From Chryseobacterium gleum (GTDB lineage: Bacteria > Bacteroidota > Bacteroidia > Flavobacteriales_D > Sanyastnellaceae), in NCBI GenBank assembly GCA_945878835.1, contig CAMCUG010000107.1, positions 1 through 5,656 of the forward strand: a stretch of DNA of 5,656 nt. The letters run 5' to 3'. The position numbers and the translations under genes are program-made. The notes under the pieces are model-generated. The model was not told the origin of the DNA. It worked only from the letters and a program-made list of their open reading frames with translations, and made no database searches. Below, piece after piece: positions 1 through 5,636 of the stretch (position 1 is the stretch's first letter; each line of letters opens with the position of its first letter).

Positions 1-17
1 TAATAACGAAGTTGACA

Positions 18-88
18 GTACCCCGGATAGCAGTGGAAAGCCTTTGAGCGAAGCGAGAAGCTTGGAACGAATAGCCGGAAAAGGTTCG
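18..88 (+). ncRNA. Flavo-1-like structured intergenic repeat (putative)
   Basis: This non-coding stretch folds into a long imperfect hairpin. ACC (20-22) pairs with GGT (83-85), CCGG (23-26) pairs with CCGG (75-78) leaving AAAA (79-82) bulged, and AAGC (38-41) pairs with GCTT (60-63), followed by TT (43-44) with AA (58-59). The tip holds GCGAAGC (48-54), a heptamer known to form an unusually stable mini-hairpin as DNA. The arms between the stems, GATAGCAGTGGA and TTGGAACGAATAGC, form a purine-rich internal loop with a quasi-repeated ATAGC. The layout resembles dispersed intergenic elements I remember from flavobacterial genomes and the Rfam Flavo-1 motif, but I cannot run a covariance search. 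It could instead be a generic dispersed repeat or the 3' hairpin of an upstream gene. No T-tract follows it on the plus strand, so it is not a classical intrinsic terminator. Strand is uncertain. Confidence 0.42.
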
Positions 89-176
89 AAAAAAAAGATC
101 TCAAAAAAAGGATTTTGTTGAGTTGTTCATTCATTTTCATGAATGCGAAACAAATGCAGACAAATCGATTAGAAAC

Positions 177-193
177 AAAAAAGGCAGTTGCCT
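177..193 (-). terminator. Intrinsic terminator of the minus-strand regulator gene
   Basis: Read on the minus strand, AGGC-AACT-GCCT forms a 4-bp stem, or 5 bp with a two-base loop, followed directly by a run of T (complement of A177-A181), then G and TTTC. It begins 26 bp past the regulator stop codon at 219-221. The stem is short, but its GC-rich core plus immediate T-tract is the usual arrangement. The 10-bp inverted repeat at 199-222 lies just before it, so transcript from the regulator would form two hairpins in tandem. Confidence 0.6.
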
Positions 194-198
194 CTGAG

Positions 199-222
199 TT
201 AACATAAGATGCCTTATGTTAA
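199..222. repeat. Perfect 10-bp inverted repeat overlapping the regulator stop codon
   Basis: TTAACATAAG (199-208) and CTTATGTTAA (213-222) are exact reverse complements separated by ATGC. The right arm contains the stop codon of the minus-strand regulator (219-221). As RNA it is an AU-rich stem with a four-base loop and could act as an auxiliary part of the terminator at 177-193 or as a 3'-end stabiliser. As DNA it has the symmetry of a dimeric regulator site. There is no T-tract directly beside it, so alone it is not a complete terminator. Confidence 0.65.
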
Positions 223-545
223 GCCAATGTTTCGAAATGGACGAAAAACTGTTTCGAAGTATTCTCAAAAAAGAGCAAAGCTTCTTTGGAAATCCAATAC
301 TTAGAGCGCATACCGAAGATACGTCCGTCTATAATAGTGCTTTTCTTCATTTCTCTCAGATGCTGTATCACAGTCGACGGAGACATCCCAGGCACCTCCA
401 CCACGCGCCCTTCAACGATTCCTTTGCTTTTAATCATTTCCAAAAGAATAGTAACACGCGCAGGGTGTGCAAGAGCCCTTGAAAAATGAGCGAAGTCATT
501 TGACATTCCCAAAGACACATAAGGCAATTTAAGTTCATCTTGCAT
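219..545 (-). CDS. ArsR-type winged-helix transcriptional regulator
   Basis: This 108-residue protein has the size and layout of a small winged-helix DNA-binding repressor. Residues 24-37 (ALAHPARVTILLEM) match the opening helix typical of ArsR-type proteins. Residues 44-66 form the helix-turn-helix, with SPSTVIQHLREM (55-66) as probable recognition helix, and residues 70-86 (DGRIFGMRSKYWIS) fit the beta-hairpin wing. It contains no cysteine, so the classical cysteine-based metal sensors of the ArsR family are excluded; it more likely responds to a small molecule or a protein signal, or has no ligand. The start at 545 has no visible ribosome site, as is common in Bacteroidota; an internal Met14 (504-506) is an alternative and would leave the HTH intact. 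It is divergent from icmF across 162 bp, so control of icmF and of itself is plausible but unproven. Its stop codon lies within a perfect inverted repeat and a terminator follows. Confidence 0.82.
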   Translation of the reverse strand: MQDELKLPYVSLGMSNDFAHFSRALAHPARVTILLEMIKSKGIVEGRVVEVPGMSPSTVIQHLREMKKSTIIDGRIFGMRSKYWISKEALLFFENTSKQFFVHFETLA

Positions 546-612
546 GAAGCAAAGAAATTCGATTCTTCTGCGAACTAGATTTCTACAGCGTTAAATAAAA
601 GTGAATCTATCT

Positions 613-626
613 TTAACACCTTAACA
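613..626. promoter_or_regulatory. Direct repeat TTAACA-N2-TTAACA in the divergent intergenic region
   Basis: TTAACA occurs at 613-618 and again at 621-626, an 8-bp period, between the divergent regulator and icmF. The same six bases begin the inverted repeat at 199-222 at the other end of the regulator gene. It could be an operator or simple AT-rich coincidence; no protein can be assigned to it from sequence. Confidence 0.2.
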
Positions 627-635
627 ATTCCGTAA

Positions 636-653
636 CTCAAGATAACCCTTGAG
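636..653. promoter_or_regulatory. Perfect 6-bp inverted repeat CTCAAG-N6-CTTGAG, candidate operator
   Basis: CTCAAG (636-641) and CTTGAG (648-653) are exact reverse complements around ATAACC. The centre lies about 63 bp upstream of the icmF start and 100 bp from the regulator start, a sensible location for an operator serving the divergent promoters. The 12-bp centre-to-centre spacing is near one helical turn, as expected for a dimeric winged-helix protein. No T-run follows, so a terminator is unlikely. A 6-bp dyad can arise by chance. Confidence 0.3.
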
Positions 654-681
654 AAAATCCATGTTTTCGCTGCGCTATTCG

Positions 682-693
682 TAAATTCGCGAA
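682..693 (+). promoter_or_regulatory. icmF: Possible icmF promoter -7 element with overlapping palindrome
   Basis: TAAATTCG (682-689) matches the Bacteroidota -7 pattern TAnnTTTG except for one base, and it overlaps the 8-bp palindrome TTCGCGAA (686-693). It would give a leader of only about 12-14 bases before the ATG at 708. I see no TTTG-like -33 element at the expected 19-21 bp upstream, so this is a weak call. The palindrome could place a regulator directly on the promoter. Confidence 0.25.
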
Positions 694-707
694 ACTATAC
701 TCGAACT

Positions 708-3700
708 ATGCAAGAAGCCATTCCATATATTCCTAAAAACAAGATTCGCATAGTAACAGCCGCGTCCCTATTCGACGGGCACGATGCTGCTATCAATATC
801 ATGCGAAGAATTATTCAGTCTACCGGGTGCGAAGTCATTCACTTGGGTCACGACAGAAGTGTTGAGGAGGTTGTGAACACTGCCATTCAGGAAGATGCGC
901 AAGCCATTGCTATGACCAGCTACCAAGGTGGTCACACGGAATATTTCAAATACATGTTTGATTTATTGAAGGAAAAAGGCTGCGCACACATTAAGATCTT
1001 TGGCGGTGGGGGTGGGACTATTCTTCCGCAAGAAATTGTAGAATTACAAGATTATGGCATAACTCGAATTTATCATCCAGATGACGGACGCTCCATGGGG
1101 CTTCAGGGCATGATTAACGATTTGGTGGAGCGTTGCGATTTTCCAACGGGAAAAACATTGAACTATTCACTTGAAGAAGTTACTTCTAAAAAAGATGCAT
1201 GCCTTGCGCAAGTCATTTCTGCGGCTGAGAATTTCCCTGAAGAACACAGTGCATTCATTGCTGAGCTTCATGACAAAGCGAGGCTTTCGCAAATACCTGT
1301 TTTAGGAATTACTGGAACAGGAGGCTCAGGAAAATCGAGTATGGTCGACGAATTGGTTCGTCGATTCCTTTTAGATTTTCCTGATCAGCACATCGGCATT
1401 ATATCCGTTGACCCTTCGAAAAGAAAGACCGGCGGTGCATTACTCGGCGATCGCATACGCATGAACGCCATTAAAAACGACCGCGTTTACATGCGATCGC
1501 TTGCAACACGTCAAAGTAATCTCGCGCTCTCCAAGCACGTAGCCGAAGCCGTTAACGTGTTGAAAGTTGCCGGATTCGATCTGATTATTTTAGAGACGAG
1601 CGGCATTGGGCAAAGCGATACGGAGATCATGGATCACAGCGATGTAGCATTGTACATTATGACTCCGGAATTCGGTGCAGCCAGCCAATTGGAGAAGATC
1701 GACATGCTCGATTTCGCCGATGTGGTTGCGATTAACAAGTTCGATAAACGCGGTGCGTTAGATGCGCTTCGCGATGTGCGCAAGCAGTACATTCGCAACC
1801 ACCAACTGTGGGATGCGGCAGAGGATAGCCTTCCCGTGGTTGGAACCATTGCTTCGCAATTCAACGATCCGGGAACGAATAGCTTGTTCCGTATGATCAT
1901 TGACAAGCTGAATGAAAGGACACAAGCTAAATTTCAAACAACGTTTGAATTAACCGCCGAGAAAAGCGAGAAGGTCTATATCATTCCACCAAACAGAACA
2001 CGCTACCTCTCTGAAATTGCTGAAACCAATCGTGCATACGACGCCTGGGTGAACAAGCAGTCAGAGATCGCAGAAAAATTATACGGACTAAGCATCGCGC
2101 TGAATGCGCTTCGCGAAGGAGAGAGTAACGAGAACAATAAAATTTCCATTAAACATTTGGAAGCTTCGTTCGATCGCATTAAAATGGATTTCGATCCACA
2201 CCTTTGGAACCTGCTTCAAAACTGGGAAGCGAAGAAAGCTTCATACAGCGGAGACATCTTCACCTTCAAAGTGCGCGACAAAGAAATTCAAATGGAAGCC
2301 TCTACGAAATCGCTTTCACATTCGCGCATCCCGAAAGTAGCTCTTCCCAAATACAAATCATGGGGTGACATTGTGAAATGGTCACTTCAAGAAAATGTTC
2401 CTGGTGAATTCCCTTACACCGCAGGTCTCTTCCCTTTCAAACGCGAAGGCGAAGATCCAACGCGCATGTTTGCAGGTGAAGGCGGACCGGAAAGAACCAA
2501 CCGTCGCTTCCACTACGTGAGTTTGGGCATGCCTGCAAAACGCTTGTCTACAGCTTTTGACAGCGTTACTTTATATGGAAACGATCCGGGGTATCGTCCA
2601 GATATTTTCGGTAAAGTAGGAAACGCGGGCGTGAGTATTTGCTGCTTAGACGACGCGAAAAAATTATACAGCGGATTCGACTTGTCTGATCCGAAGACTT
2701 CGGTTTCCATGACCATCAACGGTCCCGCGCCCATGCTCCTCGCCTTCTTCATGAATGCAGCCATTGATCAAGCGTGCGAAAAATACATTCGTGAGAATAA
2801 ATTAGAATCGAAAGTTGAGAAGGTTCTCAAAGCAAAGTGGGAAGCAAATGGACTAACCCGGCCAAGCTACCAAGGTCCTCTTCCAGAAGGAAACAGCGGT
2901 CTTGGATTAATGTTACTCGGTTGCACTGGCGACGAAGTTCTAGAAGCTTCCGTTTACGAAAAAATTAAAGTTGAAACCTTAAGCGTTGTTCGCGGTACTG
3001 TTCAAGCAGATATATTGAAAGAAGACCAAGCGCAGAACACGTGCATCTTCTCGACAGAGTTCGCATTGCGCTTAATGGGCGACGTGCAGTCGTATTTCAT
3101 TCAACATAAAGTAAGAAATTTCTACAGCGTATCTATTTCAGGTTATCACATTGCTGAAGCCGGAGCCAATCCGATTACGCAATTGGCGTTCACGTTGGCA
3201 AATGGATTTACCTATGTTGAATATTACTTGAGCAGAGGAATGGACATTAACGAATTCGGTCCGAACCTTTCGTTCTTCTTCAGCAACGGAATTGATCCAG
3301 AGTATGCCGTAATTGGAAGAGTGGCTCGTCGCATTTGGGCGAAGGCAATGGCAAAAAAATACGGCGCGAACCCACGTGCGCAAATGTTGAAATACCACAT
3401 TCAAACTTCAGGAAGAAGTTTGCACGCGCAAGAAATTGACTTCAATGATATTCGCACTACTCTTCAAGCGTTGTATGCTATCTATGACAATTGCAACAGT
3501 TTACACACGAACGCCTACGACGAAGCTATAACCACTCCTACCGAAGAAAGTGTTCGTAGAGCAATGGCCATTCAGCTGATCATTAACCGCGAATTGGGCT
3601 TAACGAAAAACGAAAATCCGATTCAAGGTTCATTCATTATTGAAGAACTTACTGAGTTGGTTGAAGATGCCGTGTTGGTCGAATTCGACAGAATCACAGA

Positions 3701-4091
3701 ACGTGGCGGAGTTCTTGGAGCCATGGAAACAATGTATCAGCGCGGAAAGATTCAAGAAGAAAGTTTGTACTACGAGACATTGAAGCACACAGGTGAATTC
3801 CCTATTATTGGAGTGAACTCCTTCTTGTCTTCCAAAGGCTCTCCGACAATTCTTCCGAAAGAAATTATTCGCGCGACGGAAGAAGAAAAAGAATTTCAAA
3901 TTCAAACGGTTTCGAGTCTTCAGAAAGCATTCGAAACAAAAGCTAAAGTAGAATTAAGTGAGCTTCAAAAAATTGCAATCACTCAAGGGAACTTGTTTGA
4001 GCGATTAATGGAATCGGTGAAGTATTGTTCGCTTGGACAAATCACTTCCACCCTTTTCAATGTTGGCGGACAGTATAGACGAAACATGTAA
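708..4091 (+). CDS. icmF: Fused isobutyryl-CoA mutase IcmF (B12 domain, GTPase chaperone, mutase)
   Basis: IcmF is a cytoplasmic adenosylcobalamin enzyme interconverting isobutyryl-CoA and n-butyryl-CoA, with its reactivating G-protein in the same chain. The 1127 residues show the full IcmF order. The B12-binding domain (about 12-145) has D23-x-H25, His25 being the expected lower cobalt ligand, SYQGG (71-75) and GGGGG (99-103). The MeaB-like GTPase (about 195-405) has Walker A GTGGSGKS (203-210), VDPSKRKTGG (234-243), ETSGIGQSD (296-304) and NKFD (343-346). A linker (about 410-545) leads to the mutase barrel and C-terminal dimer region, ending in QYRRNM as in other IcmFs. SGYH (811-814) carries the catalytic Tyr/His pair. 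Aligned by eye to propionibacterial methylmalonyl-CoA mutase, Phe588 replaces Tyr89 and Gln776 replaces Arg207, the isobutyryl-type pair. The barrel has an insertion around 690-755. No in-frame start exists between 708 and the stop at 633. First gene of a probable three-gene operon. Confidence 0.96.
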   Translation: MQEAIPYIPKNKIRIVTAASLFDGHDAAINIMRRIIQSTGCEVIHLGHDRSVEEVVNTAIQEDAQAIAMTSYQGGHTEYFKYMFDLLKEKGCAHIKIFGGGGGTILPQEIVELQDYGITRIYHPDDGRSMGLQGMINDLVERCDFPTGKTLNYSLEEVTSKKDACLAQVISAAENFPEEHSAFIAELHDKARLSQIPVLGITGTGGSGKSSMVDELVRRFLLDFPDQHIGIISVDPSKRKTGGALLGDRIRMNAIKNDRVYMRSLATRQSNLALSKHVAEAVNVLKVAGFDLIILETSGIGQSDTEIMDHSDVALYIMTPEFGAASQLEKIDMLDFADVVAINKFDKRGALDALRDVRKQYIRNHQLWDAAEDSLPVVGTIASQFNDPGTNSLFRMIIDKLNERTQAKFQTTFELTAEKSEKVYIIPPNRTRYLSEIAETNRAYDAWVNKQSEIAEKLYGLSIALNALREGESNENNKISIKHLEASFDRIKMDFDPHLWNLLQNWEAKKASYSGDIFTFKVRDKEIQMEASTKSLSHSRIPKVALPKYKSWGDIVKWSLQENVPGEFPYTAGLFPFKREGEDPTRMFAGEGGPERTNRRFHYVSLGMPAKRLSTAFDSVTLYGNDPGYRPDIFGKVGNAGVSICCLDDAKKLYSGFDLSDPKTSVSMTINGPAPMLLAFFMNAAIDQACEKYIRENKLESKVEKVLKAKWEANGLTRPSYQGPLPEGNSGLGLMLLGCTGDEVLEASVYEKIKVETLSVVRGTVQADILKEDQAQNTCIFSTEFALRLMGDVQSYFIQHKVRNFYSVSISGYHIAEAGANPITQLAFTLANGFTYVEYYLSRGMDINEFGPNLSFFFSNGIDPEYAVIGRVARRIWAKAMAKKYGANPRAQMLKYHIQTSGRSLHAQEIDFNDIRTTLQALYAIYDNCNSLHTNAYDEAITTPTEESVRRAMAIQLIINRELGLTKNENPIQGSFIIEELTELVEDAVLVEFDRITERGGVLGAMETMYQRGKIQEESLYYETLKHTGEFPIIGVNSFLSSKGSPTILPKEIIRATEEEKEFQIQTVSSLQKAFETKAKVELSELQKIAITQGNLFERLMESVKYCSLGQITSTLFNVGGQYRRNM

Positions 4092-4097
4092 CATATT

Positions 4098-4859
4098 ATG
4101 AAACTCATTTCATTCAACGTAAACGGCGTTCGTGCAACCACCAAGAAAACCTTCTTCGAAGATTTTCAAACTATGAATCCAGATGTGCTTTGCTTGCAGG
4201 AAACAAAAGCAAACGACGCGCAGGTGCAAGAAGCGTTGCAAAACATTTCAGGATATCACATTTACTCGAGCTCTGCAGTTCGTCCCGGTTACAGCGGCAC
4301 TGCGCTTATCTCGAGAGAAAAACCTTTGAGCGTGACTTTCGGATTGGGCATTGAAGAACACGATCAGGAAGGAAGAATTATTACTGCAGAGTATGATAAA
4401 TTTTTCTTGGTGAATACTTACGTTCCAAACAGCGGATCTGAATTGGCTCGCTTGGATTACAGAGAAACATGGGATGTGGCTTTGTTAAAGCACCTTCAAA
4501 ATTTAGAAAAGACGAAACCTGTTGTTTTGTGCGGTGACTTGAACGTGGCGCACCAAGCCATTGACTTAGCCAATCCGAAAAGCAATTACAACAAGAGCGC
4601 AGGATATACGCAAAGAGAAATAGACGGGCTTTCAACTTTTATCTCTTCAGGATACAAAGATTCTTTCAGACATTTTTATCCGGAAGTGGTGAAATACAGT
4701 TGGTGGAGCGCGCGGTTCAACTCACGTGCGAAAAATGTCGGATGGAGAATTGATTACTTCTTAGTGAGTGAAAAATTCCTTCCACAAGTAAAAGATGCAT
4801 TCATCTTAAATGAAATTATGGGATCGGATCATTGTCCGGTAGGAATTATAATTGAATAA
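4098..4859 (+). CDS. xth: Exodeoxyribonuclease III / AP endonuclease
   Basis: This 253-residue protein is a full-length exonuclease III-family base-excision-repair enzyme that incises DNA 5' to abasic sites and trims 3' blocking groups or 3' ends, using Mg2+. The family motifs are all present: SFNVNG with Asn7, LQETK with metal ligand Glu35, NTYVPN with Tyr108, GDLN with Asp147 and Asn149, the NVGWRIDYF block (213-221) with Asp219, and SDH with the Asp244/His245 pair. The segment around 201-221 (SWWSARFNSRAKNVGWR) resembles the APE1/ExoA branch more than the E. coli Xth branch, by memory of those sequences. It starts 6 bp after the icmF stop, with no ribosome site in the gap, and ends 3 bp before the next ATG. 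It probably depends on the icmF transcript. No catalytic residue is missing and the length is normal. Confidence 0.96.
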   Translation: MKLISFNVNGVRATTKKTFFEDFQTMNPDVLCLQETKANDAQVQEALQNISGYHIYSSSAVRPGYSGTALISREKPLSVTFGLGIEEHDQEGRIITAEYDKFFLVNTYVPNSGSELARLDYRETWDVALLKHLQNLEKTKPVVLCGDLNVAHQAIDLANPKSNYNKSAGYTQREIDGLSTFISSGYKDSFRHFYPEVVKYSWWSARFNSRAKNVGWRIDYFLVSEKFLPQVKDAFILNEIMGSDHCPVGIIIE

Positions 4860-4862
4860 ATT

Positions 4863-5606
4863 ATGGCATTTGGAAAATGGGTAGGTGGCGCAATTGGTTG
4901 GGCATTAGGCGGACCAATTGGCGGATTAATTGGATTCGCCGTAGGCTACATGGCCGAGGATAAAACGCTCAGCACGCAAGACCAACAATCTGGTGCGCGT
5001 CCGCGAGCATATGCTAGACACACGCAGAGCGGTGATTTCTCTTCAGCCCTTTTGGTGCTATCTGCTGCTGTTATGAAAGCAGATGGAAAGCTTATGAAAA
5101 GCGAGCTTCAATATATACGTGATTTCTTCGATAAACAATTCGGACCTGCTGCGGCAGCAGAAAAAATCGGAATCCTAAAAGAGCTTTTAAACAAAGACAT
5201 CCCTGTTCGTGAAGTGTGTCATCAGATTCGCGACTTCATGGAGCATCCGATGCGCTTGCAGTTGCTTCATTATTTATTTGGAATTGCGAAGTCAGACGGA
5301 CAAGTTGCGAAGGCGGAAGCCGAGTTGATCAAGCAAATCGCATCCGATTTGAATATTAGTCAGAAAGACTATGAAAGTATTCAGGCCATGTTCTACAAAG
5401 ATGCTGCATCAGCTTATAAAATCTTGGAAATTGAGGCTACTGCAACAGATGAGGAAGTTAAAAAAGCCTTCCGAAAAATGGCTATGAAATATCATCCAGA
5501 TAAAGTAAAAGATTTGGGTGATGAGTATCAGAAAGCGGCTCAAGAGAAGTTTATTAAGGTTCAAGAGGCATACGATCAACTCAGAAAGGAGCGTGGAATG
5601 AAGTAA
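4863..5606 (+). CDS. djlA: DjlA-like membrane-anchored TerB/J-domain co-chaperone
   Basis: The 247-residue protein has the DjlA architecture: N-terminal membrane segment, TerB-like helical domain, C-terminal J domain. Residues 7-30 are hydrophobic and glycine-rich, with glycines at 4, 8, 12, 16, 20, 24 and 28, exactly every fourth residue; the GG-x-x-GG-x-x-G-x-x-x-G pattern (16-28) resembles the membrane part of E. coli DjlA as I remember it. Residues about 55-170 form the TerB-like domain, containing two related stretches, VMKADGKLMKSE (70-81) and IAKSDGQVAKAE (141-152), the acidic repeats of that fold. The J domain (about 183-240) includes KYHPDK (209-214), the HPD triad needed to stimulate Hsp70 (DnaK) ATPase. 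The likely role is recruiting DnaK to the inner face of the inner membrane; the client is unknown. It begins 3 bp after the nuclease stop, without a ribosome site, suggesting coupled translation. A name referring to tellurite resistance would rest only on the TerB domain. Confidence 0.88.
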   Translation: MAFGKWVGGAIGWALGGPIGGLIGFAVGYMAEDKTLSTQDQQSGARPRAYARHTQSGDFSSALLVLSAAVMKADGKLMKSELQYIRDFFDKQFGPAAAAEKIGILKELLNKDIPVREVCHQIRDFMEHPMRLQLLHYLFGIAKSDGQVAKAEAELIKQIASDLNISQKDYESIQAMFYKDAASAYKILEIEATATDEEVKKAFRKMAMKYHPDKVKDLGDEYQKAAQEKFIKVQEAYDQLRKERGMK

Positions 5607-5624
5607 TTGCGTACCTTTACTTCA
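5599..5624. repeat. 8-bp inverted repeat at the operon end
   Basis: TGAAGTAA (5599-5606) and TTACTTCA (5617-5624) are exact reverse complements around a 10-base loop. The left arm contains the djlA-like stop codon (5604-5606) and the right arm overlaps the -7 element of the next gene. No T-tract follows, so it is a poor intrinsic terminator; it may be an operator over the downstream promoter or chance. Confidence 0.4.
5612..5620 (+). promoter_or_regulatory. Bacteroidota-type -7 promoter element for the downstream gene
   Basis: TACCTTTAC differs at one base from the TAnnTTTG element of Bacteroidota primary-sigma promoters and shares the common TACCTTT core. The predicted transcript would start about 10 bases before the ATG at 5637, a short leader typical of the phylum. 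No clear TTTG-like -33 element is visible in the end of the preceding gene. Confidence 0.4.
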
Positions 5625-5636
5625 CTCATTTCTACT

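Noticed and set aside
1..6. TAATAA at the very start as tandem stop codons of an upstream gene
   Set aside because: No coding sequence is visible before it, so neither frame nor strand can be supported.
12..40. TTGACA at 12-17 as a sigma70 -35 box
   Set aside because: No TATAAT-like or TAnnTTTG-like element lies at a suitable distance, and the following bases belong to the structured repeat.
85..110. A-runs after the structured repeat as evidence of a terminator
   Set aside because: On the plus strand they are A, not T; on the minus strand the T-runs would precede the hairpin, not follow it. Their spacing of about 14 bp also does not fit phased bent DNA.
216..489. Plus-strand open frames of 88 and 67 codons opposite the regulator gene
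   Set aside because: They are shadows of the winged-helix gene on the minus strand; their translations show no recognisable motif, and one starts inside the inverted repeat at 199-222.
774..791. B12 motif reading D-x-H-x-x-A instead of the textbook D-x-H-x-x-G, as a possible defect
   Set aside because: As far as I recall, other IcmF proteins also have Ala or Ser at this position (DGHDAAINIMRR), so it is a family trait rather than a loss.
1447..1500. Two copies of the palindrome GCGATCGC, 46 bp apart (1447-1454 and 1493-1500), like cyanobacterial HIP1
   Set aside because: Both fall within conserved IcmF codons (Gly-Asp-Arg-Ile and Met-Arg-Ser-Leu), I noticed no others in the window, and nothing else points to cyanobacteria.
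1634..3905. Several minus-strand open frames of 83-91 codons inside icmF and one inside the nuclease gene
   Set aside because: The plus-strand proteins are complete with all family motifs; the antisense frames are low-complexity shadows without start context.
5016..5380. Tellurite resistance function suggested by the TerB-like domain
   Set aside because: The domain is combined with a membrane segment and a J domain in the DjlA order, and no other ter genes are near; TerB-like folds are widespread outside tellurite resistance.
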